Source: Actinomycetes bacterium
GTDB lineage: Bacteria; Actinomycetota; Acidimicrobiia; Acidimicrobiales; Acidimicrobiaceae
Assembly (NCBI GenBank): GCA_021841935.1
Contig: JAKCDL010000012.1
Location: 1-64,000, forward strand
Direction: 5' to 3'
DNA: 64,000 bases
Shown here: positions 63,123 through 64,000 of the stretch, piece after piece
Layout of the letters: the number at the start of each line of letters is the position of its first letter
How positions within the stretch are numbered: the stretch's first letter is position 1
Notes under the pieces: model-generated
Seen by the model: the letters and a program-made list of their open reading frames with translations, nothing else
Databases searched by the model: none
What the model was told of the DNA's origin: nothing
Made by a program: the position numbers and the translations under genes

Positions 63123-64000
63123 TTGGACGCACACCTCTTTGACGCTTCAGATGAGTCGGAGCCAGGTAGGCTGCGACCGCCCTTCGATGCGAGGATACTG
63201 AAGTACTCATCGACCCTCATTGCCTCCCTTGTGTTGGCTGGTCTCCTGGTGGCAATTGCTGTAGGAGCTGAGATTGGAATCGCCTATGAATTTGGCGAGA
63301 TCGCAAAGATCTTCCTAGCGAAGCTCCCAACGACATCTGTAACTGGGCGAATTGTCACCATAGCGATAGCCTCAGGATTTCTAGCTATGTCGATGGCTAC
63401 ATCATCGTTACTTGCAAGAGTTGAGGCTCGCAAGGTGAAGGTGAACCTCCGGCGCTCGATAGTGGCAAAACTTGCCGATGTCGCAGTACAAATGCCACCA
63501 AAGGCGACCGACTACGAGGAGATTGAGCAGATTCAAAGGTCAAAGCTACTAGCACTTTCGACGCTCGGAAGCGACCAAGTAGGACTTTACGTCTCTGACT
63601 ACCTACCTTCGATGATCCAGGCTGTAGTTGTTCCGGGTCTCATCTTTGCTTACGTTGCCCTTCGAGATCTCACCTCGTTTTTGATTGAAATTTCAACTTT
63701 CTTGGCGATCCCGCCTTTGATGATCATCTTTGGCCGGGTTGCTGAGAGGCGAAGTCAAACCAAATGGCGATCGATGCTTCGACTCTCTCAGCAATTTGGT
63801 GAATTTGTTGGGGCGATGATGACCTTCAAGGGCCTCCGAGCCGAGAGGCGTGCTGAAAAGCTCATCGATAGCGCATCGACTGCGCTCCTTAGAGACACGA
63901 TGTCAACTCTTTATTTAGCCTTTATCTCTGGCGCGGTATTGGAGATCATCTCAACGGTCGCCATTGCTTTGGTCGCCGTCGTTATGGGAGTACGCCTAAC
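63123..64000 (+). CDS. cydD: ABC exporter, probably CydD, 5' part only
   Basis: The frame from TTG 63123 stays open to the window end (292 codons). After a polar N terminus of about 30 residues come at least five hydrophobic segments (LIASLVLAGLLVAIAVG; TIAIASGFLAMSMATSSLLA; AVVVPGLIFAYVA; AIPPLMIIFG) and SQQFGEFVGAMMTFKGLRAERRA, matching the CydD membrane domain. The ATPase domain lies beyond the edge. CydDC exports cysteine and glutathione and is needed to assemble the bd oxidase, which fits the position after cydAB. A good Shine-Dalgarno sequence is missing, so the start is uncertain. Confidence 0.82.
   Translation, partial: MDAHLFDASDESEPGRLRPPFDARILKYSSTLIASLVLAGLLVAIAVGAEIGIAYEFGEIAKIFLAKLPTTSVTGRIVTIAIASGFLAMSMATSSLLARVEARKVKVNLRRSIVAKLADVAVQMPPKATDYEEIEQIQRSKLLALSTLGSDQVGLYVSDYLPSMIQAVVVPGLIFAYVALRDLTSFLIEISTFLAIPPLMIIFGRVAERRSQTKWRSMLRLSQQFGEFVGAMMTFKGLRAERRAEKLIDSASTALLRDTMSTLYLAFISGAVLEIISTVAIALVAVVMGVRL

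Overview
The window looks like chromosome of an actinobacterium, most probably class Acidimicrobiia. The reasons are moderate GC (about half), very frequent TTG and GTG starts behind good Shine-Dalgarno sequences, DprE1/DprE2/DPPR-synthase genes of the mycobacterial type, a FolP2-type dihydropteroate synthase homologue, an Ltp-domain surface protein, and a SpoIID-type exoprotein with long tandem C-terminal repeats. The genus is not assigned; an Acidithrix-like organism is only a guess. I see no prophage, insertion sequence or CRISPR array.

Layout. 1-2.4 kb: truncated fluoride channel gene (crcB/fluC) with a fluoride riboswitch in its leader, tmRNA with its terminator, smpB and a JAMM metalloprotease. 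2.5-7 kb: DUF2079-like membrane protein, MarR-ClC pair, tRNA-Leu(UAG), clpP. 7-12 kb: Wzm/Wzt-type polysaccharide ABC exporter, a DUF1697 gene with an unusual start, and a translationally coupled pair (unknown protein, GT4 glycosyltransferase). 12.2-17.7 kb: SpoIID-like repeat protein convergent with the decaprenyl-phosphoryl-arabinose genes (DPPR synthase, dprE1, dprE2). 17.8-22.7 kb: LysE exporter, GNAT, acyl-CoA ligase, a decayed 3' fragment of a SpoIID-type repeat gene, MFS transporter.

22.9-31.4 kb: 7-deazaguanine genes (queC, queF, VUT-family transporter), DEDDh exonuclease, radical SAM/SPASM protein, pyruvate carboxylase, methyltransferase. 31.4-32.1 kb is an AT-rich gap. 32.1-40.0 kb is a co-directional, partly overlapping glycan operon: epimerase, three glycosyltransferases, an ABC exporter that could flip a lipid-linked glycan, and UDP-glucose dehydrogenase. 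40-46 kb: small membrane protein, PIG-L deacetylase, a compact operon of two double-domain YbjQ-like proteins plus a small unknown protein, and a GAF-GAF-GGDEF cyclase. 46.4-52 kb: YgjP-like metallopeptidase, TetR regulator, short UvrA paralogue with a palindromic operator candidate, Ltp-like protein with an 18-bp repeat tract. 52.5-64 kb: tRNA-Ala(GGC), leuS, aroQ, an aminoglycoside-phosphotransferase-fold protein, YbbN-like thioredoxin, folP2-like gene, holA, tRNA-Arg(UCG), cydA, cydB and the 5' part of an ABC gene, probably cydD.

The recurring theme is cell-envelope glycan assembly: two exporters, several glycosyltransferases, nucleotide-sugar enzymes and the arabinofuranose-donor pathway. 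The best regulatory find is the fluoride riboswitch, whose pseudoknot strand overlaps an anti-Shine-Dalgarno helix. The least understood block is the YbjQ-like operon.
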